From CAZVAO01 sp964625175 (lineage in GTDB: Bacteria > Bacillota > UBA994 > PWPR01), in the NCBI GenBank assembly GCA_964625175.1, contig CAZVAO010000010.1, forward strand, positions 1 to 31,432: 31,432 nt of DNA, written 5' to 3'. Below the pieces are notes generated by a model. It searched no databases and was not told where the DNA came from. It saw nothing but the letters and a program-made list of their open reading frames with translations. Below, piece by piece: positions 1 through 8,769 of this stretch. The translations under genes were made by a program, and so were the position numbers. Within the stretch, counting starts at the first letter, position 1. Each line of letters opens with the position of its first letter.

Positions 1-2076
1 GTCAGCAAAATATTCTTCATAAATAGCTAAAGCAACTGGACCGCCTGTCGTTCCGCCCGATTGGCCCTGTTCCATCAAAACCGCGACAGCGATTTGAGGA
101 TCATCATAAGGGGCATAGGATATAAACCAACCATGATCTTCCCAGCCCGATTCCTGAGCAGTGCCCGTTTTGCCAGCGACTTCAAAGGGTAAGACAGGGA
201 GATAACCCTGGGATCCATAATTCTTGTGGAATTGATAATAGGCGGTGCCCACATTGCCATCCGTCCCACCATACTCTTCTGTAACTTTGCGCATGCCTTC
301 TCGAGTGAGCTCTAAAGCCATAGCATCAATTTCAATCTGGTCCGCAACATCTTTTTGGGCACTATATAGCACTTCCCCATCGATTGACTGCACCATATCG
401 ACCACATATGGATTCCAGCGGGTAGCCAAGTAATTGCCATCTTCTTGTTTCTCAGCATTGGCCAACATAGCGGTATACAAGGCAATCTGTAGTGGATTTA
501 CACGCACATCCCCCTGTCCAATACCAGCCTGTGCTAAGACCCCACCGCGAGCAACTGACCCATATATTTCTTCGTATCGTGCATCATCTACGACTGTTCC
601 TTTACTCATGCTCGTCGCGTAACCGATACTTTCTACTCCATCCTCATCCACTGTCGTGTATTGCATATCTTTAAAATCAACCCGATCACCTAAACCAAAT
701 TTATGGTAGTACTCGCTCATGTTGTCGAGCCCTAGTTTCTCACCAAGGGGATAAAAGTATAAATTGCACGAATTCTTTAAAGCCAGCGGCAAGTCGAGCG
801 GTCCGCCATGACCACTGCGGTCCCAACAGTAACGCCAGTACTGGCGATTCCACACTTCATAAAGCCCTTTATAGACGCCATAACAATATATGGTGGTATT
901 CTCATCGATTACACCCGTCTCAATGCCTGCAATACCGAGGATCGGCTTTACGACCGACCCTGGGGGTCGAGCAGATCCGGTTGCCCAGTTCGTACCAGGT
1001 TTAAATCGACTGATAAATGGGTCATCCACATTCCAAACAGCTGCATAATTATCACGATCAACTTGAGGCAGAGATGCCATAGCCAAAATAGCGCCGTTAT
1101 TGACATCCAGAACCACTACCGAACCCGAGTAAGGTAGGTCCTCCGTAGCAGGAATAGCCCTCCCCTTCGATTTGGCAGCGTTAATTAACTTTGATCGGGT
1201 GGCAGCCATAGAATCCAAGAGGGCCTGTTCAGCAACAACCTGTAAGTCTAGGTCAATTGTTAACCGTAAATCCGCTCCTTGGACCGGTGAGACAACCCCC
1301 AACTCTGAAGTTGGGCGCCCATAGGCGTTGACCTCGACAAGACGCATCCCATCTTCACCACGCAAATAGTCATCGTAGGATTTCTCTAAGCCCTCACGAC
1401 CTTCACGATCAATAGGATTAATACCTCCTAATAAATGAAACGCAAAATCGCCAATCTTATACTGCCGTTCTGGCTGTATTTCGATCATAACGTTGGGCAA
1501 ATCCACTCGCATACCTTCAATTTGAGCAATAATTTCTGGGGTTACATGGTTAATCGTTCTGCCCGCTAAAGGTGCAATTCGCACGGGCTGATAACGACGA
1601 TAGGTGCTGTGCTCCTCCACCACTTCAACTAATGCAGCATGCAATTCAGCAAAGATCGCATCATAATTTTCATTATAGAATATTTGGTAATTTTCTTCTC
1701 TAGTCTTATCCGCAAATAAGTCACCCACATCATCACTTGTATAGGCTTTTTCAAATTCTTCTAAAATCTTCTCTTCAATTAAAACGGGTGCCAGATTATC
1801 GATAATGGCCATGTTTTCTTCTTTGCTCAGGTGGGCGATTGTAATCACGTAGCTGCTAACACTATTCACTAAAACGTCGCCATCGCGGTCGTATATGACC
1901 CCCCTAGTTGCTGGTATCGGCAACTGGCGCACACTCTTCTCAACCGCAAATTCGGCGTTCTGCCGGCCATTAACAACCTGTAACCAAACTAGGCCAACTA
2001 TTAAATAGAGGCCGATAACAACTACACCGATTCGGATGATATTCCAACGAATTTTTAATATTGTATTATCTTTCAT
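1..2076 (-). CDS. mrdA: Penicillin-binding protein 2 (MrdA), partial at the window edge
   Basis: This is a class B penicillin-binding protein, the peptidoglycan transpeptidase of the elongation (Rod) complex, anchored in the membrane with its catalytic domain outside. The frame is open from an ATG at 2076 to position 1 without a stop, giving 692 residues. Only the extreme C-terminus should be missing. A short cytoplasmic N-terminus is followed by a membrane helix at about residues 14-33 and the dimerisation-domain motif ATRGVIYDRDG near residue 56. The three active-site motifs are intact: SVVK (Ser374, Lys377), SCN (436-438) and KTG (636-638, context AGKTGTAQES). The start overlaps the end of mreD by 11 bases, as expected for a co-translated mreC-mreD-mrdA operon. 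The family assignment is firm. The choice of mrdA over another class B PBP rests on this context. Confidence 0.95.
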   Translation of the reverse strand, partial: MKDNTILKIRWNIIRIGVVVIGLYLIVGLVWLQVVNGRQNAEFAVEKSVRQLPIPATRGVIYDRDGDVLVNSVSSYVITIAHLSKEENMAIIDNLAPVLIEEKILEEFEKAYTSDDVGDLFADKTREENYQIFYNENYDAIFAELHAALVEVVEEHSTYRRYQPVRIAPLAGRTINHVTPEIIAQIEGMRVDLPNVMIEIQPERQYKIGDFAFHLLGGINPIDREGREGLEKSYDDYLRGEDGMRLVEVNAYGRPTSELGVVSPVQGADLRLTIDLDLQVVAEQALLDSMAATRSKLINAAKSKGRAIPATEDLPYSGSVVVLDVNNGAILAMASLPQVDRDNYAAVWNVDDPFISRFKPGTNWATGSARPPGSVVKPILGIAGIETGVIDENTTIYCYGVYKGLYEVWNRQYWRYCWDRSGHGGPLDLPLALKNSCNLYFYPLGEKLGLDNMSEYYHKFGLGDRVDFKDMQYTTVDEDGVESIGYATSMSKGTVVDDARYEEIYGSVARGGVLAQAGIGQGDVRVNPLQIALYTAMLANAEKQEDGNYLATRWNPYVVDMVQSIDGEVLYSAQKDVADQIEIDAMALELTREGMRKVTEEYGGTDGNVGTAYYQFHKNYGSQGYLPVLPFEVAGKTGTAQESGWEDHGWFISYAPYDDPQIAVAVLMEQGQSGGTTGGPVALAIYEEYFAD

Positions 2077-2551
2077 TTTCAAACCCTGACCATTTTCTAA
2101 TAAACAGATAGAAAAATACAACGCTAATCATTAAATTGTAGGCCACTGTTCCCAGGAGCAATCCCAAGTTGATCGAAGGGATTATAGAGAAGAATAGACT
2201 GTTGATGATAATCGCAAATATAAATTTTAAAAAGGTAATAATTGTGACAAAAATCAGAGAAATCTGGATATTTGAATAATAGAAGTTAATCCGATAGACG
2301 CCTGTTAGATAACTACTCAGCATATAGAAGAGCGTATATTCTCCAATATAAACACCTAGAAAAATATCTGCATAAAGCCCAACGGCAACGGCTACCATTA
2401 GAGCCGTATTGGCCCCACAAAATAAACCCACAAACACCAGATAGACGAGCACAATGTCGGGAACGATTCCATCAAATTCTAGGAGTTGCCCAAAATGACT
2501 CTGGAGGATCACAATGAGTAGGCCAATCATTACATAATAGCGCTTTTTCAT
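2066..2551 (-). CDS. mreD: Rod shape-determining protein MreD
   Basis: MreD is a small integral membrane protein of the elongasome that links the MreB/MreC cytoskeletal scaffold to PBP2 and RodA. The 161-residue product is almost entirely hydrophobic with about five predicted membrane segments. It contains the family-typical FDGIVPDIVLVYLVFVGLF stretch near residues 27-45 and ends in a short charged tail, FENER. It begins 3 bases after the mreC stop and overlaps the PBP2 start by 11 bases, so translation is probably coupled. Sequence conservation in MreD is low, so the identification rests on topology, length and the mreC-mreD-mrdA order as much as on motifs. Confidence 0.93.
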   Translation of the reverse strand: MKKRYYVMIGLLIVILQSHFGQLLEFDGIVPDIVLVYLVFVGLFCGANTALMVAVAVGLYADIFLGVYIGEYTLFYMLSSYLTGVYRINFYYSNIQISLIFVTIITFLKFIFAIIINSLFFSIIPSINLGLLLGTVAYNLMISVVFFYLFIRKWSGFENER

Positions 2552-2554
2552 TGT

Positions 2555-3436
2555 CTATTGATCCAATTTGGGCGGCAATGGGCTTGTGATAACGAACACT
2601 TCTTTAATCCTGCTAAAATCGATGTAGGGCCGAATATAGGCTCTCTGCTGTAATCCATAGGTATCTATTTCGATTCTGCTCACTTCTCCTATAGGTAGAT
2701 CTGCAATATAGTAGCCACCAAGTCCAGTTGTTGTGACAGGAGCGCCTAAAGCAATCTCAGCCTCATGAGTGATATAGATCATCTCGAGCTGACTACGTTC
2801 TTTGGAGCTCCCCTCGACAATGCCCTGGTAACCCTTGTTATTTTCATCGAACTGGTCAGCTGGAACGTTCATCACTTGTGCGGGTGCCGCAATATTCTTG
2901 GATGGATCGACCAGCAGGTGCACCTTAGCAGAGTTTTGATAAACTTCCTCTACAAAACCAATCAGCCCCACCCCATCATCTTGAATAGCAATCACAGACA
3001 TCCCTGTGACAATATTCTCTTTTCGTCCCACATCAATTGTAATAGAACGGTACCAATTGTTCGGATCGCGCAAGATCACACTTGCCAGTGCCAATTGCAT
3101 TTCTGGATGGGCCTTACCATAGTCAAGTGCTTGGTATAAGACCGCCTGTTCGCGCAGTAACTCCCCATTTTGAATAGCGATCTGTTTAAGTTCCACTAAC
3201 TCTTGTTGCAATCGGTCTCTTTCTTGTTGCAAATCGCGCTGATCCATGATGCTGCTACTGATATTTTCCGAAATTCGATTGACCTGTTCTAGAACAAAAT
3301 TAATCGGTTGGAAAACGGCATCCGCAATATATACCAAACTACCGTGTAGCTGACCGCCCACGGTTAAAATAATTAATACAATGATAATGGCTACACTAAT
3401 CGTTAAAGCCATATGTTTATTCATTCGATCCCACAT
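2555..3436 (-). CDS. mreC: Rod shape-determining protein MreC
   Basis: MreC is the bitopic scaffold protein that couples cytoplasmic MreB to the periplasmic/extracellular cell wall synthases. The 293-residue protein has one membrane helix at about residues 9-28, then a heptad-like coiled coil rich in Gln, Leu and Glu (about 60-95). A double beta-barrel domain follows, with typical segments such as ASVILRDPNNWYRSITIDVG and the later VSVIAIQDDGVGLIGFVEEV region. The length is normal for the family. The ATG at 3436 is preceded by GGGAG at a workable distance; an alternative ATG lies 4 codons inside. It opens the mreC-mreD-mrdA operon. No mreB lies between radC and mreC, the place where it is often found. 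Confidence 0.95.
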   Translation of the reverse strand: MWDRMNKHMALTISVAIIIVLIILTVGGQLHGSLVYIADAVFQPINFVLEQVNRISENISSSIMDQRDLQQERDRLQQELVELKQIAIQNGELLREQAVLYQALDYGKAHPEMQLALASVILRDPNNWYRSITIDVGRKENIVTGMSVIAIQDDGVGLIGFVEEVYQNSAKVHLLVDPSKNIAAPAQVMNVPADQFDENNKGYQGIVEGSSKERSQLEMIYITHEAEIALGAPVTTTGLGGYYIADLPIGEVSRIEIDTYGLQQRAYIRPYIDFSRIKEVFVITSPLPPKLDQ

Positions 3437-3511
3437 AATTGACTCCCATGCTTAACTTCAAAAAGGACCCTCCACCATCTTGAGCTCGATGATGTGTACC
3501 AAGCCTAGTTC

Positions 3512-3517
3512 ATTATA
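3512..3517 (-). promoter_or_regulatory. Candidate extended -10 promoter of the mreC operon
   Basis: Read on the minus strand, this is TATAAT preceded by TGG, so it forms a TGnTATAAT extended -10 element. The -35 position 17 bases upstream (3535-3540) is poor, which fits an extended -10 promoter. It lies about 75 bases before the mreC start and after a probable terminator downstream of radC. Seen by eye only. Confidence 0.5.
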
Positions 3518-3577
3518 CCATCAACCCGTTAGTAACTACCAGTTAGAATTACGAGAGTTCCATACACTCTCCTAATC

Positions 3578-3606
3578 AAAAACTACCCCTTCTTACCGAC
3601 AGGGTA
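3578..3606 (-). terminator. Weak rho-independent terminator after radC
   Basis: On the minus strand a short GC-containing stem (TACCC at 3602-3606 against GGGTA at 3584-3588, with a loop of about 13 bases) is followed by TTTTTG. The stem is only about 5-6 bp, so the call is tentative. Its position just after the radC stop, and before the mreC promoter, supports it. Confidence 0.4.
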
Positions 3607-3646
3607 CAGTAATCTTTGTAAATTCCATTCCCCATTGACCACTTGC

Positions 3647-4360
3647 TTAGAGGAGACCTTCACGTTTGAAACTCAAGAACGTGTTATTACCAATAATAAT
3701 ATGATCAACGACATGAATTCCAACAATTTCACCCGTTTCGCAAAGTCTTTTGGTGATTCGCATATCCTCCGCACTGGGAGACAAATCGCCACTTGGGTGA
3801 TTATGCGCCAGAATGCACGAAACGGCACTATGCCTAATCACTTCTCGAAACACTTCCCGTGGATGGACGATCGAAGAGTTAACTGTACCACAATGGACAT
3901 CACAGCTCTTAATCACCTTGTTCTTGGTGTCGAGCAGTAAAATCACAAAGTGCTCTTGTTTCATATAGCGCAGAGTCGGCATTAGATATGCGGCGGCACT
4001 TTCAGGGTCACTAATCACTGCACTTTGTTTGCCACTAAAAGTCGTTATACGGCGTGATAATTCGAGAGATGCTTTAATCCTTACCGCTTTAGCCACTCCA
4101 ATTCCAGGTAATTTGGTAATCTCATTAACGCTAATATTCAATAATTCTGGCAAATCATAGAGAGAGAGCAACTGATGTGCTAAATCAATGGCTGTAATCG
4201 AGTTTTCTTTCGTACTTGCACCCGTTCCGATAATTAAGGCGAGCAGTTCGCTATTACTGAGGAACTGTGCACCTTGGTTAACCAGTCGTTCACGAGGCCG
4301 TTCAGCCGGAGCCATGTCTTTAATGGTGTAATGCGTGGTGGTTGTAGGTCGAATTACCAC
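3647..4360 (-). CDS. radC: RadC family JAB/MPN domain protein
   Basis: This is a RadC-family protein (237 residues) with an N-terminal helix-hairpin-helix segment (LPGIGVAKA, about 84-92) and a C-terminal JAB1/MPN metalloprotease-like domain. The zinc-binding motif HNHPSGD (His186, His188) with Asp199 is intact. Despite its name the family has no proven role in DNA repair, and its biochemical function is unsettled. Translation appears to start at a GTG at 4360, which overlaps the end of maf by 7 bases; a GAGG lies 10 bases upstream. An ATG at codon 16 is a less likely start, because the conserved IKD..ERPRERL segment begins before it. It forms a two-gene operon with maf. Confidence 0.93.
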   Translation of the reverse strand: MVIRPTTTTHYTIKDMAPAERPRERLVNQGAQFLSNSELLALIIGTGASTKENSITAIDLAHQLLSLYDLPELLNISVNEITKLPGIGVAKAVRIKASLELSRRITTFSGKQSAVISDPESAAAYLMPTLRYMKQEHFVILLLDTKNKVIKSCDVHCGTVNSSIVHPREVFREVIRHSAVSCILAHNHPSGDLSPSAEDMRITKRLCETGEIVGIHVVDHIIIGNNTFLSFKREGLL

Positions 4361-4944
4361 AGAGCACTAACCTCATAGCCGAGCTCGTGTAACATATTGC
4401 CTACAGTTGCTAATGGCAAACCGACGACATTACTGTAAGACCCCTCGATCCGTTCAACAAAGAGCCCCGCACGCAGCTGGATTCCATAAGCCCCCGCCTT
4501 GTCATAGGGCTCATTAGTAGCACAATAGGCAGCGATTTCGTCATCCGAAATGGTTCGCATCTCAACAATAGTGGTAACGGCTCGTGTCAGTTGCTTTCCC
4601 GTTTCACCATCCCATACGCATACACCAGAAATCACCTCATGGCGTCGTCCGCTTAAGCTTCTTAACATATTTTTAGCCGCAGCTAAATTTTCCGGTTTAC
4701 CTAATTTAAAATGATTGAGAGCAACAATCGTATCTGCAGCAATAATGATTGCCGATTTATTCACTAAGTCTTTAACGACAGCTGCCGCTTTTCCATAGGC
4801 ATTCTCACAGACCAATTGTTCTGGTGGGCAGTTTTGAGACATGCTTTCTGCAAATTCTGCAGTTCGAATGATTGGTTGTAAACCAATTTGCTTCAATAAA
4901 TCGCAACGGCGAGGAGAAGCAGATGCCAGTATAATTTTTTTCAT
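4354..4944 (-). CDS. maf: Maf family nucleotide pyrophosphatase
   Basis: Maf proteins are nucleoside triphosphate pyrophosphatases that act on dTTP, UTP and modified nucleotides and have been linked to septum formation and nucleotide pool cleaning. The 196-residue product has the N-terminal signature LASASPRR (6-13), the internal ADTIVAL motif, SGRRHEVISGVC and the C-terminal AYGIQ..GSYSNVVGLP segment with the catalytic Lys/Asp context. The ATG start follows AGGAAGG at a suitable distance. It overlaps radC by 7 bases, an arrangement widely conserved in Firmicutes upstream of the mre genes. YhdE subtype specificity cannot be decided from reading alone. Confidence 0.94.
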   Translation of the reverse strand: MKKIILASASPRRCDLLKQIGLQPIIRTAEFAESMSQNCPPEQLVCENAYGKAAAVVKDLVNKSAIIIAADTIVALNHFKLGKPENLAAAKNMLRSLSGRRHEVISGVCVWDGETGKQLTRAVTTIVEMRTISDDEIAAYCATNEPYDKAGAYGIQLRAGLFVERIEGSYSNVVGLPLATVGNMLHELGYEVSALW

Positions 4945-5137
4945 ATTAGAAACCTTCCTGTTTAATAATCAATAGCCTACATATGCTGGCAATCTGCTCT
5001 ACTGCGGATCACCTTCTATTGCTTCTTGATTATTTTTACTTTATTGTTATTTTATTACATTTTGTACATCATTACAAGTCAGAAAAGCCAAAATACTGTA
5101 GACCTTATTGCATGACCCCACCCAACCATTATAATAA
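4945..5137. other. Intergenic stretch between maf and the hydrogenase terminator
   Basis: About 190 AT-rich bases upstream of maf. The maf promoter should lie here, but I see no -35/-10 pair good enough to call. No small coding frame with a ribosome binding site was noticed. Confidence 0.5.
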
Positions 5138-5166
5138 AACAGGCACTGGATAATCCAGTGCCTGTT
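5126..5166 (-). terminator. Rho-independent terminator of the hydrogenase operon
   Basis: A perfect 13-bp inverted repeat (arms 5138-5150 and 5154-5166, three-base loop) lies just after the hydA stop. On the minus strand it is followed by a T-rich run (TTTATTATAAT). It marks the 3' end of the ten-gene hydrogenase transcript. Confidence 0.88.
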
Positions 5167-5186
5167 AAACTTATTTTAATAAACGT

Positions 5187-6911
5187 CTATTTCTCACGCG
5201 GAATGTAGTGTGTGTGTAATAATTTATGCGACTTATGGCCGTTAGGCTCGCCCAACCATTCTTTGTAAAGCTTCTGAATAGCAGGATTCTCATGGGACTT
5301 GCGGATAGTCATCGCCTGATCAACTTCCAGTATACCGCGCATACGCTTCTCACGAATATCTGGATCATCAGAACGTGGCTGTCCACCACCACCAATACAG
5401 CCGCCGAGACAAGCCATAATCTCGATGAAGTGGAGATTGTTGACTTCACCACTAATGATCTTTTCCATCAATTCACGAGCCTTAACCAAGCTGTGAGCAA
5501 CAGCAACGTTAACGGCCAGATCTCCAACTTGAATGGTTGCATACTTAACACCTTCGATACCACGAATATCCTCAAACTCAAGTCGTTCAAGTGTTTCTCC
5601 GGTCACGATTTCATAAACTGTTCTCAGAGCTGCTTCCATAACACCACCGGTTGTTCCGAAGATTACGCCAGCACCTGTAGAGATTCCCATCGGTGCATCG
5701 TAGTCGGAGTCAGGTAAGGACTTAAGGTCAATACCAGCAGACTTAATCAACTTAGCAAGCTCACGGGTGGTCAATACTGCGTCGACATCTTGATAGCCAC
5801 TACTATCCATACCTGGTCGTTCCATCTCGTATTTCTTAGCTGTACAAGGCATAATGGATACAGAATAGATGTCCTTGGGATCAATTCCCTGGGTCTCAGG
5901 ATAGTAAGTTTTAGCAAGCGCACCGAACATCTGCTGTGGTGATTTGCAAGTGGATACATTTGGCAATAGCTCGGGGTAGTTATGTTCAATAAACTTAACC
6001 CAACCTGGACTACAGGAGGTCATCATTGGAAGCACACCGCCATTCGTCAAGCGATCGAGGAACTCTGTTCCTTCTTCCATAATGGTTAAATCCGCCGTAA
6101 AATCAGTGTCAAACACGGCGTCAAAACCCAGTTGGCGAAGCGCTGTTACCATTTTACCCTGAACATTGGTACCAATTTCCATGCCGAATTCTTCACCAAG
6201 AGCAACACGGGTAGCCGGAGCTGTCTGGACAACAACATGTTTCTTGGGATTTGCTAGTGCACGTGTCACTCGCGGAATATGATTTTGCTCTGTAAGCGCA
6301 CCCGTTGGGCAGACAAACGTACACTGACCACAATTCACACAACTGACATCAGCCAATACGTTAAATTGGGCAGGCACAATAACCGTCTCAAATCCGCGAT
6401 TAGCTGCACCCAAGGCATGAACACCCTGTACTTTTGAGCAAACAGCGATACAGCGACGGCAGTTAATACATTTACTAGCGTCACGATGGATTGAAGGGCT
6501 AGAATCATCTAAAAGAGGCGGATTCTTAGCACCCTCGAAGCGGTATTCGCGAATACCCATTCTTGAGGCCAAATCCTGTAACTCACAATTATTATTGCGA
6601 TCACAGACCAAACAATCATGGGCGTGATCAGAGAGCAATAATTCTGTATTAACTTTGCGCGCTTGGCGTGCACGGGGTGAATTCGTATTAACGACCATTC
6701 CCTCACGCACCTTATAAATACAAGATGGTTCAAGAGCCTTGGCCCCTTCAATTTCAACAACGCAAACACGACACGCGCCTATTTCGTTAATCCCCTCTAG
6801 ATAACATAAAGTAGGGATATCAATATTTAATGCTTTTGCGGCGTTTAAGACTGTAGTACCTTCTGGTACTGTAACCTGACGCCCGTCAATGGTTAAAGTT
6901 ACGTCTTGCAT
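5187..6911 (-). CDS. hndD: [FeFe]-hydrogenase catalytic subunit (HndD/HydA)
   Basis: This is the catalytic subunit of an NAD(P)-linked multimeric [FeFe]-hydrogenase that interconverts protons and H2 at the H-cluster. The 574-residue protein has, in order, a plant-type [2Fe-2S] domain (Cys36, 47, 50, 64), a His-ligated [4Fe-4S] domain (His96, Cys100, 103, 109), two [4Fe-4S] ferredoxin clusters (Cys148-158 and Cys191-201), the H-cluster domain, and the short C-terminal small-subunit-like tail ending LLHTHY. H-cluster motifs are TSCSPGW (298-304), MPCTAKKYE (Cys356) and the MACLGGC motif (Cys501, Cys505). The first motif has Ser301 where the well-studied TSCCPGW enzymes have the ligating Cys. 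This may be a lineage variant and needs alignment. It is the last gene of the operon, 29 bases after hndC. Confidence 0.95.
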   Translation of the reverse strand: MQDVTLTIDGRQVTVPEGTTVLNAAKALNIDIPTLCYLEGINEIGACRVCVVEIEGAKALEPSCIYKVREGMVVNTNSPRARQARKVNTELLLSDHAHDCLVCDRNNNCELQDLASRMGIREYRFEGAKNPPLLDDSSPSIHRDASKCINCRRCIAVCSKVQGVHALGAANRGFETVIVPAQFNVLADVSCVNCGQCTFVCPTGALTEQNHIPRVTRALANPKKHVVVQTAPATRVALGEEFGMEIGTNVQGKMVTALRQLGFDAVFDTDFTADLTIMEEGTEFLDRLTNGGVLPMMTSCSPGWVKFIEHNYPELLPNVSTCKSPQQMFGALAKTYYPETQGIDPKDIYSVSIMPCTAKKYEMERPGMDSSGYQDVDAVLTTRELAKLIKSAGIDLKSLPDSDYDAPMGISTGAGVIFGTTGGVMEAALRTVYEIVTGETLERLEFEDIRGIEGVKYATIQVGDLAVNVAVAHSLVKARELMEKIISGEVNNLHFIEIMACLGGCIGGGGQPRSDDPDIREKRMRGILEVDQAMTIRKSHENPAIQKLYKEWLGEPNGHKSHKLLHTHYIPREK

Positions 6912-6940
6912 TATTTGTACACCTCCACGTCTTCTACCGA

Positions 6941-8740
6941 TTAGTGCTTAGCGATTGCATCAAAAGGACAACTTTCGATACATAAGCCACATCGGGTACA
7001 GGTATCTTGATCTACAACATATACTTGACCACGTTCACCAGAGATAGCATTAACTGGACAAATACGGGCACAAATACCACAACTACGGCATTTATCTTCA
7101 GCGATTTCCACATTCAACAATGCTTTGCAAATGCCAGCGGCACATTTTTTATCGACAATATGTTCAATATATTCATTGCGATAGAAACGCAATGTACTTA
7201 AAACGGGATTCGGTGCTGCCTTCCCTAAGCCGCAGAATGCAGAATCGATAATCGCCTCGGCCAACTCTTCAAGATTATCAATATCTTCAAGTTTGCCTTT
7301 GCCTTCTGTAATACGCTCTAGGATTTCAAGCATGCGCTTGGTACCAATACGGCAAGGCGTACACTTACCACAGCTCTCCTCTTGAGTAAAATCGAGGAAG
7401 AATCGTGCAAGGTCAACCATACAGGTATCTTCGTCCATCACAATCAAACCACCAGAACCCATCATAGCCCCTAAACTGATCAGACTATCATACGTAATTG
7501 GAGTGTCTAGGTGCTCAGCAGGAATACATCCGCCCGAAGGACCCCCAATTTGAACAGCTTTAAACTTTTTACCATTAGGAATGCCACCACAGATATCAAA
7601 AATAACGGTGCGCAAGGTGGTGCCTAATTCTACTTCTACTAAACCAGTGTTCACAATATTACCAGCAACTGCGAATACCTTGGTTCCTCTATTTTTTTCA
7701 ACGCCGAATCGATTAAACCAATCGGAGCCGTTTAGAACAATCTGCGGAATATTAGCAATTGTTTCTACGTTATTAATCACAGATGGTTTGCCGAACACAC
7801 CGGCATCGGTTGGATAGGGTGGTTTAGGAGTTGGTTCGCCACGAAGCCCCTCAATAGAGTGCATCAAGGCTGTTTCTTCACCACAAACAAACGCACCAGC
7901 ACCAACTCTAAGATCCAATTCAAAATCGAAACCAGAGTCAAAAATATTCTTGCCAAGCAAGCCGTACTCTTTAGCTTGAGCGATGGCATCTGTCAAACGT
8001 TTTACTGCAAGAGGATACTCAGCACGTACATAGACATAACCTTGGCTAGCGCCGATGGCGTATCCAGCAAGCATCATACCTTCGATAATAGCATGCGGGT
8101 CACCCTCTAATAGGCTACGATCCATAAATGCACCAGGGTCACCCTCATCGGCATTACAAATCATATACTTCTCATCACCAGGGGCATTGTGACCAAGCTT
8201 TAACTTAATCCCAGTAGGGAATCCACCGCCGCCGCGACCTCGCAAACCTGAGTCTAAGACTTCCTGAACGACATCCATTGAAGACATCTCGGTTAACGCT
8301 TTGGCAATTGCTGCATATCCATCGCGAGCGATGTATTCGTCAATTTTTGTCGGATCGATAATACCTGTGTTGCGCAATACAATCCGAGTCTGACGATTAA
8401 AAAATTCGATGTCGTAATACTTTTCAATAAACTTAACGATTTCAGATGTTTCATCTTTATACATTAAGCGATTGACCACACGTCCCTTAAGTAAATGCTC
8501 TTCCACGATTTCTTTAACGTCTTCAACCGTTACTTTTTGGTAGAAAACTGCCTCGGGATAAACCATAATAATCGGACCAATGTCACAGCTGCCTACGCAA
8601 CCCGTGATAACAACATTAATCTCTTCAGTTAAGCCATTCAGTTGTAACTGTTTCTCTAATTCGGTTTTAACATCCATGCAACCAGATGTTACGCAACCTG
8701 TTCCTCCACATACGAGGACATGAGAACGGTATAATTGCAT
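6941..8740 (-). CDS. hndC: Hydrogenase NAD(P)-binding flavoprotein subunit (HndC/HydB, NuoF-like)
   Basis: This subunit binds NAD(P) and FMN and passes electrons between nicotinamide, ferredoxin and the catalytic subunit. In HydABC-type enzymes it is the site of flavin-based electron bifurcation. The 599 residues comprise a thioredoxin-like [2Fe-2S] domain (Cys11, 16, 48, 52), the NuoF FMN/NADH fold with the glycine-rich GRGGGGFPTG (168-177) and the NADEGDPGAF segment, an SLBB region, the NuoF [4Fe-4S] motif ESCGKCTPCRIG (Cys457, 460, 463 with Cys503), and a C-terminal pair of [4Fe-4S] ferredoxin motifs (Cys551-561 and Cys581-591). The extra terminal domains distinguish it from respiratory complex I NuoF. 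It lies between hndB and the catalytic gene. Confidence 0.95.
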   Translation of the reverse strand: MQLYRSHVLVCGGTGCVTSGCMDVKTELEKQLQLNGLTEEINVVITGCVGSCDIGPIIMVYPEAVFYQKVTVEDVKEIVEEHLLKGRVVNRLMYKDETSEIVKFIEKYYDIEFFNRQTRIVLRNTGIIDPTKIDEYIARDGYAAIAKALTEMSSMDVVQEVLDSGLRGRGGGGFPTGIKLKLGHNAPGDEKYMICNADEGDPGAFMDRSLLEGDPHAIIEGMMLAGYAIGASQGYVYVRAEYPLAVKRLTDAIAQAKEYGLLGKNIFDSGFDFELDLRVGAGAFVCGEETALMHSIEGLRGEPTPKPPYPTDAGVFGKPSVINNVETIANIPQIVLNGSDWFNRFGVEKNRGTKVFAVAGNIVNTGLVEVELGTTLRTVIFDICGGIPNGKKFKAVQIGGPSGGCIPAEHLDTPITYDSLISLGAMMGSGGLIVMDEDTCMVDLARFFLDFTQEESCGKCTPCRIGTKRMLEILERITEGKGKLEDIDNLEELAEAIIDSAFCGLGKAAPNPVLSTLRFYRNEYIEHIVDKKCAAGICKALLNVEIAEDKCRSCGICARICPVNAISGERGQVYVVDQDTCTRCGLCIESCPFDAIAKH

Positions 8741-8769
8741 AATACTCCCTCCAGTCTATCCAGCTATTC

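Noticed and set aside
160..960. Suspected frameshift in PBP2 between the SxN and KTG motifs
   Set aside because: Tracing codon by codon from 780 to 172 showed one continuous frame; the first suspicion was a counting error.
245..1137. Several plus-strand open frames over 245-1137
   Set aside because: They are antisense to the PBP2 gene, whose catalytic motifs are all in one uninterrupted minus-strand frame.
3635..3940. Plus-strand open frame over radC
   Set aside because: It is antisense to the JAB domain of radC, without a ribosome binding site or recognisable domain.
5187..8740. Possible respiratory complex I (nuoEFG) operon
   Set aside because: Only the NuoE, NuoF and NuoG-N-terminal-like parts are present, the last is fused to an H-cluster domain, and no membrane subunits follow.
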